Translations under genes and position numbers: made by a program | Part shown: piece after piece, positions 23,405-31,640 of the stretch | How positions within the stretch are numbered: position 1 is the stretch's first letter | Layout of the letters: each line of letters opens with the position of its first letter | Source: Nitrobacter sp. 62-23 | GTDB lineage: Bacteria > Pseudomonadota > Alphaproteobacteria > Rhizobiales > Xanthobacteraceae | NCBI RefSeq assembly: GCF_001897285.1 | Contig: NZ_MKSM01000108.1 | Location: 13,568-53,070 of the forward strand | Length of the DNA stretch: 39,503 nt | Reading direction: 5' to 3' | The notes under the pieces: generated by a model | Database searches by the model: none | The model's input: only the letters and a program-made list of their open reading frames with translations | Told to the model about the DNA's origin: nothing

Positions 23405-24001
23405 ATGGCCCGGATGAAGTTTCTCTGCGACGCCGATCGCTGTATCGAATGCAACGCTTGCGTCACCGCCTGCAAGAACGAGAATGAGGTGCCGTGGGGG
23501 ATCAACCGGCGCCGGGTCGTGACCATCAACGACGGCAAGCCGGGTGAGCGCTCGGTCTCGATGGCATGCATGCACTGCACCGACGCGCCATGCGCCGCGG
23601 TGTGCCCCGTGGATTGCTTCTACACAACTGAAGACGGTGTGGTGTTGCACTCCAAGGATCTTTGCATCGGCTGCGGCTATTGTTTCTATGCATGCCCGTT
23701 CGGCGCGCCGCAGTATCCGAAGATCGGCAACTTCGGCTCCCGCGGCAAGATGGACAAGTGCACGTTCTGCGCCGGCGGTCCGGAGGCCGACGGCTCCAGA
23801 GAAGAATACGAGAAATACGGAGCCAATCGTCTTGCCGAAGGCAAGCTGCCGCTGTGCGCGGAGATGTGCTCGACCAAATCGCTGCTCGCGGGCGATGGCG
23901 AAGTCATCGCGGAAATCTACAAGGAAAGGGTGACGAGGCGGGGGTATGGTTCCGGCGCATGGGGCTGGCAGACAGCCTACCGTGAAAGCATCACGTCGTG
24001 A
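23405..24001 (+). CDS. fdhB: Formate dehydrogenase, iron-sulfur beta subunit
   Basis: 198 residues. Carries electrons from the catalytic subunit to cytochrome b through four 4Fe-4S clusters. The cysteines fall in four sets: 13/16/19/23, 55/58/63/67, 87/90/93/97 and 119/122/151/155, as in DMSO-reductase-family beta subunits. It has no leader of its own and no C-terminal membrane anchor (unlike E. coli FdnH), so it is presumably co-exported with the Tat-bearing alpha subunit and docks on the gamma subunit. AAGGAGC before the ATG is a good ribosome site; only 12 bp separate it from fdhA. Confidence 0.95.
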   Translation: MARMKFLCDADRCIECNACVTACKNENEVPWGINRRRVVTINDGKPGERSVSMACMHCTDAPCAAVCPVDCFYTTEDGVVLHSKDLCIGCGYCFYACPFGAPQYPKIGNFGSRGKMDKCTFCAGGPEADGSREEYEKYGANRLAEGKLPLCAEMCSTKSLLAGDGEVIAEIYKERVTRRGYGSGAWGWQTAYRESITS

Positions 24002-24058
24002 TTGGCGGATGGGAGCGGCTGCGCGACGGGCGCGGCTGACAATCGAGGGAGACTCCTC

Positions 24059-25072
24059 ATGGCGTCCATTGCAAGGTATGTCCGCTTCGCCGCCTGCGCC
24101 TGGATCGCGTTCGTCATCATCGTTTCGGCGATTCCCGCGTCCGCCCAGGAGCCGTCTCGCGTTGACCCGAATGCGAGCGCGGTGACGGAGCAGGGGCTGT
24201 TTCAGGAACACAACCGTATCCAGGGACGCGTCAGCATTCCCGATCAGCGCTCGAGTGTGCTGATACAACCGGCTGGCCGGGAGTGGCGGCATTTCCGCAA
24301 TGTCACACTGCGCTGGATCGGCGGCATCGCAATTCTCGGGATGCTTGCCCTCCTCATTATTTTCTATCTGGCGCGGGGCATGGTGCGCATCGAAAGCGGT
24401 CGCTCCGGCCGCACCATTGTCCGCTTCTCGGCTTTCGAGCGCTTCGTGCACTGGATGACCGCGACCTGCTTCGTCATTCTCGCGATTTCGGGCCTGAATA
24501 TAACCTTCGGCCGCCCGCTGCTGCTGCCCCTGATCGGTTTTGAAGCATTCTCGGAATGGTCGCAGTGGGCGAAGTACGCGCACAATTACCTGAGCTTCCC
24601 CTTCACCCTCGGTGTCGTTCTGATTTTCCTGATGTGGATCGCCGGCAACATCCCCAACAAGGTCGACGTGGAGTGGCTCAAGCGCGGCGGCGGGATGGTC
24701 GGTCATGACCATCCGCCGGCCTACCGCTTCAATGCCGGTCAGAAGGGTGTCTACTGGATCGTCGTCATCGGTGGCGGTCTTGTAGCTGCGACCGGCTATC
24801 AGTTGATGTTTCCTTTCTATCTGACGGGCATCGAAGGCATGCAACTCGCGCACGTCGTTCACGCCGTGGCCGCGGTTTTGTTCATCGCCGTCATGCTGGC
24901 CCATATCTATATCGGCACGATCGGAATGGAGGGCGCCTTCGAGGCGATGGGCGAAGGCACGGTGGACGTGAACTGGGCCCGGGAACATCACAGTCTCTGG
25001 CTTGATGAACAAAACGCCCGTACCGGCGTCAATAAAACGCCGCCTCGGACCTCGGCCACGCCCGCGGAGTAG
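24059..25072 (+). CDS. fdhC: Formate dehydrogenase, cytochrome b gamma subunit
   Basis: 337 residues. Anchors the enzyme in the inner membrane and passes electrons to quinone through haem b. A cleavable-looking signal peptide (about 1-29, ending ASAQ) and an exported segment (about 30-80) precede membrane helices at about 86-105, 128-148, 180-197, 231-250 and 264-288. Likely haem histidines are H131 (FVHWM), H175 (YAHNY), H265/H268 (AHVVHAV) and H282 (LAHIYIG). ATG 24059 is chosen because GAGGGA at 24045-24050 is 8 bp upstream; the longer frame from 24002 would put a charged leader before the signal peptide. The start lies 57 bp after fdhB. Confidence 0.93.
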   Translation: MASIARYVRFAACAWIAFVIIVSAIPASAQEPSRVDPNASAVTEQGLFQEHNRIQGRVSIPDQRSSVLIQPAGREWRHFRNVTLRWIGGIAILGMLALLIIFYLARGMVRIESGRSGRTIVRFSAFERFVHWMTATCFVILAISGLNITFGRPLLLPLIGFEAFSEWSQWAKYAHNYLSFPFTLGVVLIFLMWIAGNIPNKVDVEWLKRGGGMVGHDHPPAYRFNAGQKGVYWIVVIGGGLVAATGYQLMFPFYLTGIEGMQLAHVVHAVAAVLFIAVMLAHIYIGTIGMEGAFEAMGEGTVDVNWAREHHSLWLDEQNARTGVNKTPPRTSATPAE

Positions 25073-25120
25073 CGTCGGCCGGCCTCGGGCCATCCCTCGG
25101 GTTCGACGCGCGGACAGATT

Positions 25121-25203
25121 GTCGGTTCGCGCGAAGAAAATGCGTCAAATCAAAATTCTGGAGGCCGCTTCTGATTCCATCAGAGGCGAAGGGCTCCGGT
25201 TTT
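25121..25203 (-). repeat. Dispersed intergenic repeat, copy C (opposite strand)
   Basis: The reverse complement reads AAACCGGAGCCCTTCGCCTC, then TGATGGAATCAGAAGCGG and further on TTTTGATTTGACGCATTTTC and TTCGCGCGAACCGAC. This follows copy A in order but lacks the last 25 bp. It sits between the FDH gamma gene and tupB, where it may separate the two transcription units. Confidence 0.8.
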
Positions 25204-25247
25204 TCGGAAATTGACCATTCCCGCGGAGTTCGCGCAATATAAGGGGC

Positions 25248-25940
25248 ATGGACCCGAGCGTCTCGGCATTTCAACTCTTGCTGACCGGCGACCCCGCGCT
25301 GCTGGGGATTGTCCAGCTGTCGCTGATTGTGAGCATGAGCGCGGTCGGCGTCGCGACGCTGGTCGGCGTCCCCATCGGCGCGTGCATTGCGCTCACGCAT
25401 TTTCCCGGCCGGACCACTGTCATTGTCGTTTTCAACGCGTTGATGGGCTTGCCGCCGGTTGTCGCCGGCCTGGCCGTTTTTCTCCTGCTCTCGCGGTCGG
25501 GTCCGCTCGGTCCATTAGGTCTGCTGTTTACGCCGACCGCGATGGTATTTGCGCAGGTCGTCCTCGTGACGCCGATCATCGCCGCGCTGACGCGTCAGAC
25601 CATCGAGGACCTCTGGGGGGAATATCGCGACGAACTCACCGCAATGAATGTCGGCGCGGTGCGGCGCGTCGGAACGCTGATCTGGGACGGCCGTTTCAGC
25701 CTCATCACCATCGTGCTCGCCGGATTCGGGCGAGCGGCGGCAGAAGTGGGAGCCATCATCATTGTCGGCGGCAATATCGATGGTTTCACCAGGACGATGA
25801 CGACCGCCATTGCCCTGGAGACGTCCAAGGGTGACATCCCGCTCGCCATCGGCCTAGGCGTGGTTCTCATGGCCATCGTCGTGCTGGTCAATGCGCTGGC
25901 ATGGGCCATAGGGCGAGCGGCCCGGCAATACGCAGGATGA
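25248..25940 (+). CDS. tupB: Tungstate ABC transporter permease TupB
   Basis: 230 residues, with about five membrane helices (near 18-50, 56-81, 92-116, 150-174 and 197-222). The cytoplasmic loop EYRDELTAMNVGAVRRVGTL (125-144) is the EAA-type contact with the ATPase and is typical of TupB/WtpB permeases. The protein forms the membrane channel for oxyanion import. The ATG has AAGGGG almost adjacent, a poor spacing, but no better in-frame start fits the family's usual N-terminus. It overlaps tupC by 4 bp (ATGA). The neighbouring FDH operon suggests the imported metal serves that enzyme. Confidence 0.92.
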   Translation: MDPSVSAFQLLLTGDPALLGIVQLSLIVSMSAVGVATLVGVPIGACIALTHFPGRTTVIVVFNALMGLPPVVAGLAVFLLLSRSGPLGPLGLLFTPTAMVFAQVVLVTPIIAALTRQTIEDLWGEYRDELTAMNVGAVRRVGTLIWDGRFSLITIVLAGFGRAAAEVGAIIIVGGNIDGFTRTMTTAIALETSKGDIPLAIGLGVVLMAIVVLVNALAWAIGRAARQYAG

Positions 25941-26668
25941 CCATGCGGGCTCCCAGCGCCGAGTTGCCGATCTGTTTTCGCGACGTTACCGTCGAGGCTC
26001 ATGGCGTGACCATTCTCGACCGGATCACGCTTGCGTTGGGAGCAGGGTCTCCGACGGTGCTGATCGGGCCGAACGGCTCGGGCAAAACGACGTTTCTGCG
26101 CATCGCGATGGGGCTCACATTGCCGTCCGCGGGGACCATCACCTGGGGAGGACGGGAGAACGTCGCGCCGGTGCGTCGGGCGATCGTGTTTCAACATCCC
26201 GTGATGCTCAGGCGCACGGCCGCCGAGAATCTGCGATACGCACTCAAGGTTTCGGGCAGAATACCGCGCGAAGTCCATGACGCGCGGATCGCCGAGTTGC
26301 TGTCGCTTGTTGGACTCTCCGGGTTCGGTGATCGTCCGGCTCGCCGGATGTCGGGCGGAGAAAAACAGCGCCTTGCGCTCGCGCGGGCGCTCGCGCGCGA
26401 TCCCGTGGTGCTTTTCCTCGACGAGCCCAGCGCCAGCCTTGATCCGGCGGCCGCCAAGGCGGTCGAGGACGTCATTCGCGCTGTCACCGCGCGCAATATC
26501 AAGATCATCATGTCGACCCACGACCTGGGATCCGCCAGACGCTTGGCCGGCGACATTATCTTTATGCATCATGGTCGCGTGGTGGAGGCCGGCGCCGCTT
26601 CAACGTTCTTCACTGCGCCGCAGAGTGACGAAGCAAAAATCTTCATCAGCGGTGATTTGCTTGTCTGA
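25937..26668 (+). CDS. tupC: Tungstate ABC transporter ATPase TupC
   Basis: 243 residues, cytoplasmic ATPase. Walker A GPNGSGKT at 44-51, signature MSGGEKQRLALARAL, Walker B VVLFLDEPSASLD, and H-loop STHDLGSA. There is no extra regulatory C-terminal domain of the ModC (TOBE) type, which agrees with the short TupC. ATG 25937 overlaps the tupB stop; a longer frame from 25901 would run back into tupB. Another ATG at 25943 is possible. The order B-C-A is the usual Tup order in several bacteria. Confidence 0.92.
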   Translation: MTMRAPSAELPICFRDVTVEAHGVTILDRITLALGAGSPTVLIGPNGSGKTTFLRIAMGLTLPSAGTITWGGRENVAPVRRAIVFQHPVMLRRTAAENLRYALKVSGRIPREVHDARIAELLSLVGLSGFGDRPARRMSGGEKQRLALARALARDPVVLFLDEPSASLDPAAAKAVEDVIRAVTARNIKIIMSTHDLGSARRLAGDIIFMHHGRVVEAGAASTFFTAPQSDEAKIFISGDLLV

Positions 26669-26687
26669 CCAACACGGAGGAAATCAA

Positions 26688-27512
26688 ATGTTCGCCCGCA
26701 GATTACTGATTGCCGCCGTCGCGGCGTTTTTTGCTTTTCCGGCTCTCGCCCAGGACAAATTCATTACCGTCGCCTCGACGACGTCAACGCAGGATTCAGG
26801 ACTGTTCGGTCACATCCTGCCGTTGTTCAAGAAAGCCACCGGGATCGACGTGAAAGTTGTCGCGCAAGGGACCGGTCAGGCTCTCGATACCGGACGGCGT
26901 GGAGACGCCGATGTCGTTTTTGTTCACGCCAAATCTGCAGAAGAGAAGTTTCTCTCCGAAGGCTTTGGCGTGAAACGGCTTCCCGTCATGTATAACGACT
27001 TCATCCTGATCGGGCCCAAGAACGATCCCGCCGGCGTCAAGGGCACCAAGGATATCGTCAAGGCGTTGACTGCCATCAAGGATAAAGGCGCGTCGTTCAT
27101 TTCGCGCGGCGATCGTTCCGGGACGCATATCGCGGAGATCAAGCTCTGGACAATAGCCGGCATCGACATCGGGAAAGACAAGGGGCCGTGGTACAAGGAG
27201 GTCGGGCAGGGGATGGGCGCCGCGCTCAACATCGCGTCGGCCTCGAATGCTTACGTGCTGTCAGATCGCGGCACCTGGCTGTCGTTCAAGAATCGCGGTG
27301 ACCTCGAAATCGTCGTTGAAGGCGACAAGCGACTGTTCAACCAATACGGCGTCATGCTGGTGAATCCGGCAAAGCATCCAACGGTCAAGGCGAAGCTCGG
27401 TCAACAGTTCATCGATTGGCTGATCTCGCCGGAGGGACAGGCGGCAATCGCCAACTATAAGGTCAACGGCGAGCAGTTGTTCTATCCGAATGCCCACGAT
27501 CGGGACGCGTGA
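26688..27512 (+). CDS. tupA: Tungstate-binding periplasmic protein TupA
   Basis: 274 residues. A Sec signal peptide (FARRLLIAAVAAFFAFPALAQ, cleaved near 22) leads to a type II binding-protein fold. TTSTQDSG at 31-38, GTGQALDTGRRGDADVVFVH and SRGDRSGTH are the anion-binding signatures that distinguish TupA from ModA and PstS. Family members bind tungstate far more tightly than molybdate. GGAGG at 26676-26680 is 7 bp before the ATG. It ends the tup operon; the stop is followed by about 110 bp before repeat copy D. Confidence 0.93.
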   Translation: MFARRLLIAAVAAFFAFPALAQDKFITVASTTSTQDSGLFGHILPLFKKATGIDVKVVAQGTGQALDTGRRGDADVVFVHAKSAEEKFLSEGFGVKRLPVMYNDFILIGPKNDPAGVKGTKDIVKALTAIKDKGASFISRGDRSGTHIAEIKLWTIAGIDIGKDKGPWYKEVGQGMGAALNIASASNAYVLSDRGTWLSFKNRGDLEIVVEGDKRLFNQYGVMLVNPAKHPTVKAKLGQQFIDWLISPEGQAAIANYKVNGEQLFYPNAHDRDA

Positions 27513-27625
27513 TCGGATGCACCTGCTGCTGCGCCGGCTGCTGCCGTCTGGGTTTGCAGGGCACGGACGGGAGCAGCTGCTCGCTTCAGCGAAGCGCCCG
27601 CAAGGCCGGCGTAACAGACGGTACT

Positions 27626-27723
27626 CAGAACCTTTCCGCTTCCGATGGAATCAGAAGCGGGGCCTTGATTTAGCGCGTTTTCTTCACGAGAACCGGTCCC
27701 CGCTTCGCTCGAAAACGCGCTAG
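27626..27723 (+). repeat. Dispersed intergenic repeat, copy D
   Basis: CAGAACCTTTCCGCTTCCGA-TGGAATCAGAAGCGG, then TTTAGCGCGTTTTCTTCACG and GAACCGGTCCC, ending CGCTTCGCTCGAAAACGCGC. A full-length relative of copy A (6226-6333). It lies in the 274-bp gap between tupA and the small peptide gene; the rest of that gap shows only the peptide gene's ribosome site. Confidence 0.85.
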
Positions 27724-27786
27724 CTTTGCCGGGACGATGGAATTTGGTATGATGTGCAAATAGTGCCTCGCTTGGAGGATACTCGA

Positions 27787-27909
27787 ATGAAAGCCTTTTT
27801 GCTGGCGTGCGTCTGCGCCGTCGTGCTTGCGCTTGTGGCCGTCGAGGGCCTTAACGTCGTTCAGAAACCAGTCAGCGTTGCCTTCTCCACCTCAGCCGTT
27901 CGCCTTTAA
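27787..27909 (+). CDS. Small single-span membrane or secreted peptide (40 aa)
   Basis: ATG 27787 to TAA 27909. GGAGG at 27774-27778, 8 bp upstream, is an excellent ribosome site. The product starts MKAFLLACVCAVVLALVAVE, one hydrophobic helix, and ends VQKPVSVAFSTSAVRL. Short proteins with this layout and a similar (S/T)xxVRL end are, from memory, common unannotated genes in Bradyrhizobium-type genomes. The function is unknown. It is convergent with tusA, with 55 bp between. Confidence 0.65.
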   Translation: MKAFLLACVCAVVLALVAVEGLNVVQKPVSVAFSTSAVRL

Positions 27910-27964
27910 TCGGGCACCGTACTGCTGGATCGGCACGTGATGAGAAAAGTGCAGCGGCCCTTAT

Positions 27965-28207
27965 TCAGGCTTCTGCCGCTCCATTGGTTTTCTCTATCAG
28001 GAAAACGATGCGCTGCTCGCTGCGTTCGGTAATCTCGACCTTGTCGCCGGTTTCGCGGATCAGATTTGGAATATCGATGACCGACAACGGATCGGTGCAA
28101 TGCACTTCGAGCTGATCGCCCGACCGCAACGGCTTCAGCGCCTTCCTGGTTTTCAAGGCGGGCAAGGGACATCTCAGTCCGGTGAGATCGAGCTTCGTCC
28201 TGTTCAT
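27965..28207 (-). CDS. tusA: TusA-family sulfurtransferase
   Basis: 80 residues, the usual TusA/SirA size. The N-terminal LDLTGLRCPLPALKTRKAL holds the conserved CPxP motif whose cysteine (C13) carries a persulfide. TusA proteins relay sulfur from IscS/SufS to tRNA thiolation, to molybdenum cofactor pathways, or in oxidisers to Dsr/Hdr systems. Here it is the last gene behind mobB and moeA and near fdhD, which points to sulfur supply for the cofactor; the nearby sox genes make a sulfur-oxidation role possible too. No clear ribosome site precedes the ATG. The gap to moeA is 45 bp. Confidence 0.9.
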   Translation of the reverse strand: MNRTKLDLTGLRCPLPALKTRKALKPLRSGDQLEVHCTDPLSVIDIPNLIRETGDKVEITERSEQRIVFLIEKTNGAAEA

Positions 28208-28252
28208 GCGCGCAGGATGAAGGTGGAAGCGCCCAAGGTCAACGCAGCATCC

Positions 28253-29509
28253 TCAGAGCAGGCCGGCGTAGGGAAGAAACCCGACGTCCTGCCCGGGCTC
28301 GACCCGGGTCATGGTCTCCCCGAGTTCGACCAGGCCATCGGTATCAACCAACGAAGATAAAAGCCCCGCGCCCTCGCGCGGAAACTTCATCGCTTCGACT
28401 GCGCCATCGTCGGTCCTGCGCAAGCTGGCGCGGACATATTCGCGTCGGCCGGACTTTTTCTTGTAGGTGAAAGCCGCGCGTACCGGCATCGGAATAAGCG
28501 GTTCGGGCAAGGCGCCCGACAACGCCAGCACGGTTGGCCGCACCACGTGGACGAAGGTGACGAAGCTCGCGACCGGATTACCTGGCAATCCGATCAGGGG
28601 TGTGCCGCCGATGATCCCCATCGCGACGGGGCGGCCCGGCTTGATCGCCATGCGCCACATCACCAGCGTCCCGATGCTTTCGACCGCCGTCTTGACGTGA
28701 TCCTCCTCGCCGGCTGAAACTCCGCCGCTGGTCAGGACCAGATCGCATTTGCCCGCGACCGTCTTCAAGCCTCCGGCGAGCGATATCGGGTCGTCGCGCA
28801 GGATGCCGAGGTCGGTGACCCCGCAGCCGAGCCTGCGCAGCATCGCCATCAGCATGAAGCGGTTGGAATCGAAGAGTTGCGCGCCGTCACGCGCTTGGCC
28901 CGGCGAGGCCAACTCGTTGCCGGTCGAAAATACCGCAACCCGGATCCGTCTGACCACCTTGAGATGCGTCAAGCCGAACGCGGCCGCGAGCGCAACGTGC
29001 TGAGGGTGTAGGCGCTGGCCGGCGCGCAGGCCGATCTCGCCTTGTCGGATGTCCTCACCCGCGGGACGGACATTGGCGCCCGGTTTCAAGCCGGGCGGTA
29101 AAACCACCTTGCCGGATGGATCGATGCGGACGTCTTCCTGCATGAATACCGTGTCGGCGCCCGGCGGGAGTGGCGCGCCGGTAAAGATTCGCACGACGTG
29201 ACCGGGCTCCAGCGGCCCGCATGCCGCGGCGCCAGCCTGAATGCGGCCGGCCACCGGCAGGATCTGCTCCGCCGTTTTTGCAATGTCCCGGCTCAGCGCC
29301 GCGTAACCATCGACCGCGGAATTGGTGAAGGGCGGCAGCGGTAACGGCGCGGTCACGTTGCCAGCGAGCACGCGTCCGTCGCTGTCGGGAAGAGGCACCG
29401 TTTCGAAATCCGTGATTGCGTTGACGCTCGCCGCGATCAGGCTGACCGCGTCGTCAACCGACATCATCGGTCCGCCGAAGGCGAAGCAATCATCGGACAA
29501 TTGAGCCAT
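28253..29509 (-). CDS. moeA: Molybdopterin molybdenumtransferase MoeA
   Basis: 418 residues. Inserts molybdate (or tungstate) into adenylylated molybdopterin in the cytoplasm. Canonical pieces: PPFTNSAVDGYAALS with the metal-site aspartate, TGAPLPPGADTVFMQED, VFSTGNELASPG, TSGGVSAGEEDHVK, KPGRPVAMG and GLPGNPVASFVTF, with the small C-terminal beta domain after about 335. The order along the chain and the length match E. coli MoeA. It follows mobB by 9 bp and precedes tusA. It looks the most complete of the three MoeA-like genes in this window and is therefore the best candidate for the housekeeping enzyme. Confidence 0.93.
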   Translation of the reverse strand: MAQLSDDCFAFGGPMMSVDDAVSLIAASVNAITDFETVPLPDSDGRVLAGNVTAPLPLPPFTNSAVDGYAALSRDIAKTAEQILPVAGRIQAGAAACGPLEPGHVVRIFTGAPLPPGADTVFMQEDVRIDPSGKVVLPPGLKPGANVRPAGEDIRQGEIGLRAGQRLHPQHVALAAAFGLTHLKVVRRIRVAVFSTGNELASPGQARDGAQLFDSNRFMLMAMLRRLGCGVTDLGILRDDPISLAGGLKTVAGKCDLVLTSGGVSAGEEDHVKTAVESIGTLVMWRMAIKPGRPVAMGIIGGTPLIGLPGNPVASFVTFVHVVRPTVLALSGALPEPLIPMPVRAAFTYKKKSGRREYVRASLRRTDDGAVEAMKFPREGAGLLSSLVDTDGLVELGETMTRVEPGQDVGFLPYAGLL

Positions 29510-29518
29510 GGCGCCTCG

Positions 29519-30046
29519 TCAGCCCCGCGCCGCGCGCGCGGTATCGATCTCCTCCACCGGCATCGCCGCGCGCCGCACGAGCGTTGCGACTGCGGAGATA
29601 TCATCGAGATGGGCCACCGGCAGCCGGGTTTCAACCGAAACGTCGGCGATGACGCCGACGATGTGACGGTCGTCGGGAAACAGGAAGGGCTTGCCGTTGC
29701 CGGCCCGGTGGACCTCGATCTTGGGCAGCGGCGCGCGCTTGAACCCTTCGACGACGACGAGGTCGACCGGAGTCAGCTTTTGCAGCAATTCAAAAATATC
29801 GAGTTCGGGAGCTCCGTGCAGTTCGTGCATCAGCGCCCAGCGTCGCTCGGATGACACCAGGATTTCGGTCGCGCCCGCCTCGCGGTGGCGCCAGGAATCC
29901 TTGCCAGGCACGTCCACATCGAAATTGTGGTGAGCGTGTTTGATTACGGAAATGCTCACGCCCTCCTTCAGCAAATAGGGGATGAGGCGCGTCAGCAACG
30001 TGGTCTTTCCGGCGCCGCTCCATCCTGCCAGGCCGATCACTTTCAT
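29519..30046 (-). CDS. mobB: Molybdopterin-guanine dinucleotide biosynthesis adaptor MobB
   Basis: 175 residues from the chosen start. MKVIGLAGWSGAGKTTLL carries Walker A (GWSGAGKT), followed by SVIKHAHHNFDVD, the typical MobB segment, and DLVVVEGFKRAPLPKIEVHR. MobB binds GTP and helps MobA attach GMP to molybdopterin. The frame extends upstream to an ATG at 30085, but that start lacks a ribosome site and adds a non-conserved leader; ATG 30046 follows GGGGA and matches the family start. It is divergent from fdhD, with about 80 bp between. Confidence 0.9.
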   Translation of the reverse strand: MKVIGLAGWSGAGKTTLLTRLIPYLLKEGVSISVIKHAHHNFDVDVPGKDSWRHREAGATEILVSSERRWALMHELHGAPELDIFELLQKLTPVDLVVVEGFKRAPLPKIEVHRAGNGKPFLFPDDRHIVGVIADVSVETRLPVAHLDDISAVATLVRRAAMPVEEIDTARAARG

Positions 30047-30127
30047 CCGGTCCCCGGAACCCGCCATGTCCTTCATTCTCTGCATGTTTATATCGGTTCA
30101 ACGCCAATGTCATGCTAGCGTCTTCGG

Positions 30128-31018
30128 ATGATGAAGATCGAAAAACCGCCGGCCCCCCTGATCGTCCCCAGCCCGGACGATTCACGGCTGACCCGGCGCG
30201 TCACCGGGACCGACCAGAGCGGCGCGAATGTCGACATCAAGGTGCCGATGGAGCGGCCGCTGACGCTCTACCTGAACGCTCAGGAGATCGTCACCATGAT
30301 GACGATCGGCGACCATCCGGAATATCTCGCACTCGGCTACCTGCTCAACCAGAACATGCTGAAATATGACGACGTCGTCACCGAGGTCGAATATGACGAC
30401 GATCTTCAGGTCGTTGTGGTCAGGACCGAGCACCACACCAATTTCGAGCACAAGCTGAAGAAGCGCACGCAGACCTCCGGCTGCGCGCAGGGCACCGCGT
30501 TCGGAGACCTGCTCGAAGCTGTCGAAAGCGTCGAACTTCCCAAGGCGGAATTGCGAACGTCCTGGCTGTACCGGATGACGCATACGATCAACACCATGCC
30601 CTCGCTTTACCTTGAGGCCGGCGCTATCCATGGCTGCGTGCTGTGCAGGGAAGGCGAGCCGCTCTGCTACACCGAGGACGTCGGCCGCCACAACGCCGTC
30701 GACAAGATTGCCGGCTGGATGTACCGGCACGGGGTCGATCCCGCCGACAAGATTCTTTATACCACCGGACGGCTGACCTCGGAGATGGTGATCAAGACCG
30801 TGCGCATGGGCATTCCGATCCTGGTGTCGCGCTCGGGCTTCACCGCCTGGGGCGTCGATCTGGCGCGACAGGTGGGACTGACGCTGGTCGGGCGCACGCG
30901 GGGAAAACGCTTCATCGCGCTGTCGGGCGAACAGCGCATCGTCTACGATCAGAATCTCGCTTATGTCGAGGACGAGTCGGCGCGGCACCAGCGCAAGGGA
31001 GAAGGCGGTGACGATTGA
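30128..31018 (+). CDS. fdhD: Formate dehydrogenase accessory sulfurtransferase FdhD
   Basis: 296 residues. Moves sulfur from the cysteine desulfurase to the bis-MGD cofactor, which makes FDH active. Family motifs: [67 protein letters not shown] and [14 protein letters not shown]. The catalytic-loop region, CGxCG in E. coli, reads SGCAQGT here: C119 is present but the second cysteine of the CxxC pair is absent. ATG 30128 or 30131 may serve; neither has a strong ribosome site. The end overlaps mobA by 11 bp, so the two are one unit. Confidence 0.94.
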   Translation: MMKIEKPPAPLIVPSPDDSRLTRRVTGTDQSGANVDIKVPMERPLTLYLNAQEIVTMMTIGDHPEYLALGYLLNQNMLKYDDVVTEVEYDDDLQVVVVRTEHHTNFEHKLKKRTQTSGCAQGTAFGDLLEAVESVELPKAELRTSWLYRMTHTINTMPSLYLEAGAIHGCVLCREGEPLCYTEDVGRHNAVDKIAGWMYRHGVDPADKILYTTGRLTSEMVIKTVRMGIPILVSRSGFTAWGVDLARQVGLTLVGRTRGKRFIALSGEQRIVYDQNLAYVEDESARHQRKGEGGDD

Positions 31019-31637
31019 GATTCCGCCGACCCCCGGTGTGTTGCTCGCCGGCGGTCTGGCGCGACGCATGGGCGGTGGCGACAAGCCGATGCGGACGATC
31101 GCCGGTCGCACCATTCTGGAGCGCGTGATCGCGCGGCTGAAGCCGCAATGCGACGGAATCATTCTCAACGCCAATGGCGATCCCGGAAGGTTCGCGACGT
31201 TTGGACTTACGGTCATAGCCGACGACGTGCCCGATTTTCCGGGACCGCTCGCCGGCATTCTCGCGGCGCTCGACTGGGTGGCCGCGAACCGCCCCGGCGT
31301 CGAATGGATGCTGAGCGCCGCTGCGGATTGCCCGTTCCTACCGCGCGATCTGGTCGCGCGCCTGCATCAGGGCCGCGCGGCGGAAAAGGCCCAGCTCGCG
31401 GTTGCCGTGTCCGGCGGACAAACTCATCCGGTGATCGGACTCTGGCATGTCGGCTTGCGTGAGGAGTTGCGCCGCGCGCTGGTCGAGGACGACATCCGCA
31501 AGATCGACCGCTGGACCGCGCGCTACCGGCTTGCGTCCGTAAGCTGGCCGGCGGAGCCGCTCGATCCGTTCTTCAATGCCAATACGGTCGAGGACATCGC
31601 CGAGGCGGAACGGCTGGCGGCTCTCGACGGGGGTTAA
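31008..31637 (+). CDS. mobA: Molybdenum cofactor guanylyltransferase MobA
   Basis: 209 residues. Adds GMP to molybdopterin to form the guanine dinucleotide cofactor used by FDH. The nucleotide-binding loop is [15 protein letters not shown] (13-27), close to the family LAGGxSxRMGxxDK with alanine instead of serine. Later motifs: [34 protein letters not shown] and [12 protein letters not shown] 31008 lies inside the end of fdhD, with AGGGAGAAGG just upstream; an in-frame start at 30963 would prepend a basic shadow-like segment. It converges on the next gene with only 3 bp between stops. Confidence 0.92.
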   Translation: MTIEIPPTPGVLLAGGLARRMGGGDKPMRTIAGRTILERVIARLKPQCDGIILNANGDPGRFATFGLTVIADDVPDFPGPLAGILAALDWVAANRPGVEWMLSAAADCPFLPRDLVARLHQGRAAEKAQLAVAVSGGQTHPVIGLWHVGLREELRRALVEDDIRKIDRWTARYRLASVSWPAEPLDPFFNANTVEDIAEAERLAALDGG

Positions 31638-31640
31638 CCG

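Noticed and set aside
23159-25093. Long minus-strand open frame (644 codons) across fdhA-fdhC
   Set aside because: It lies wholly opposite strongly supported FDH genes, has shadow-type composition (R, A, H rich) and no domain.
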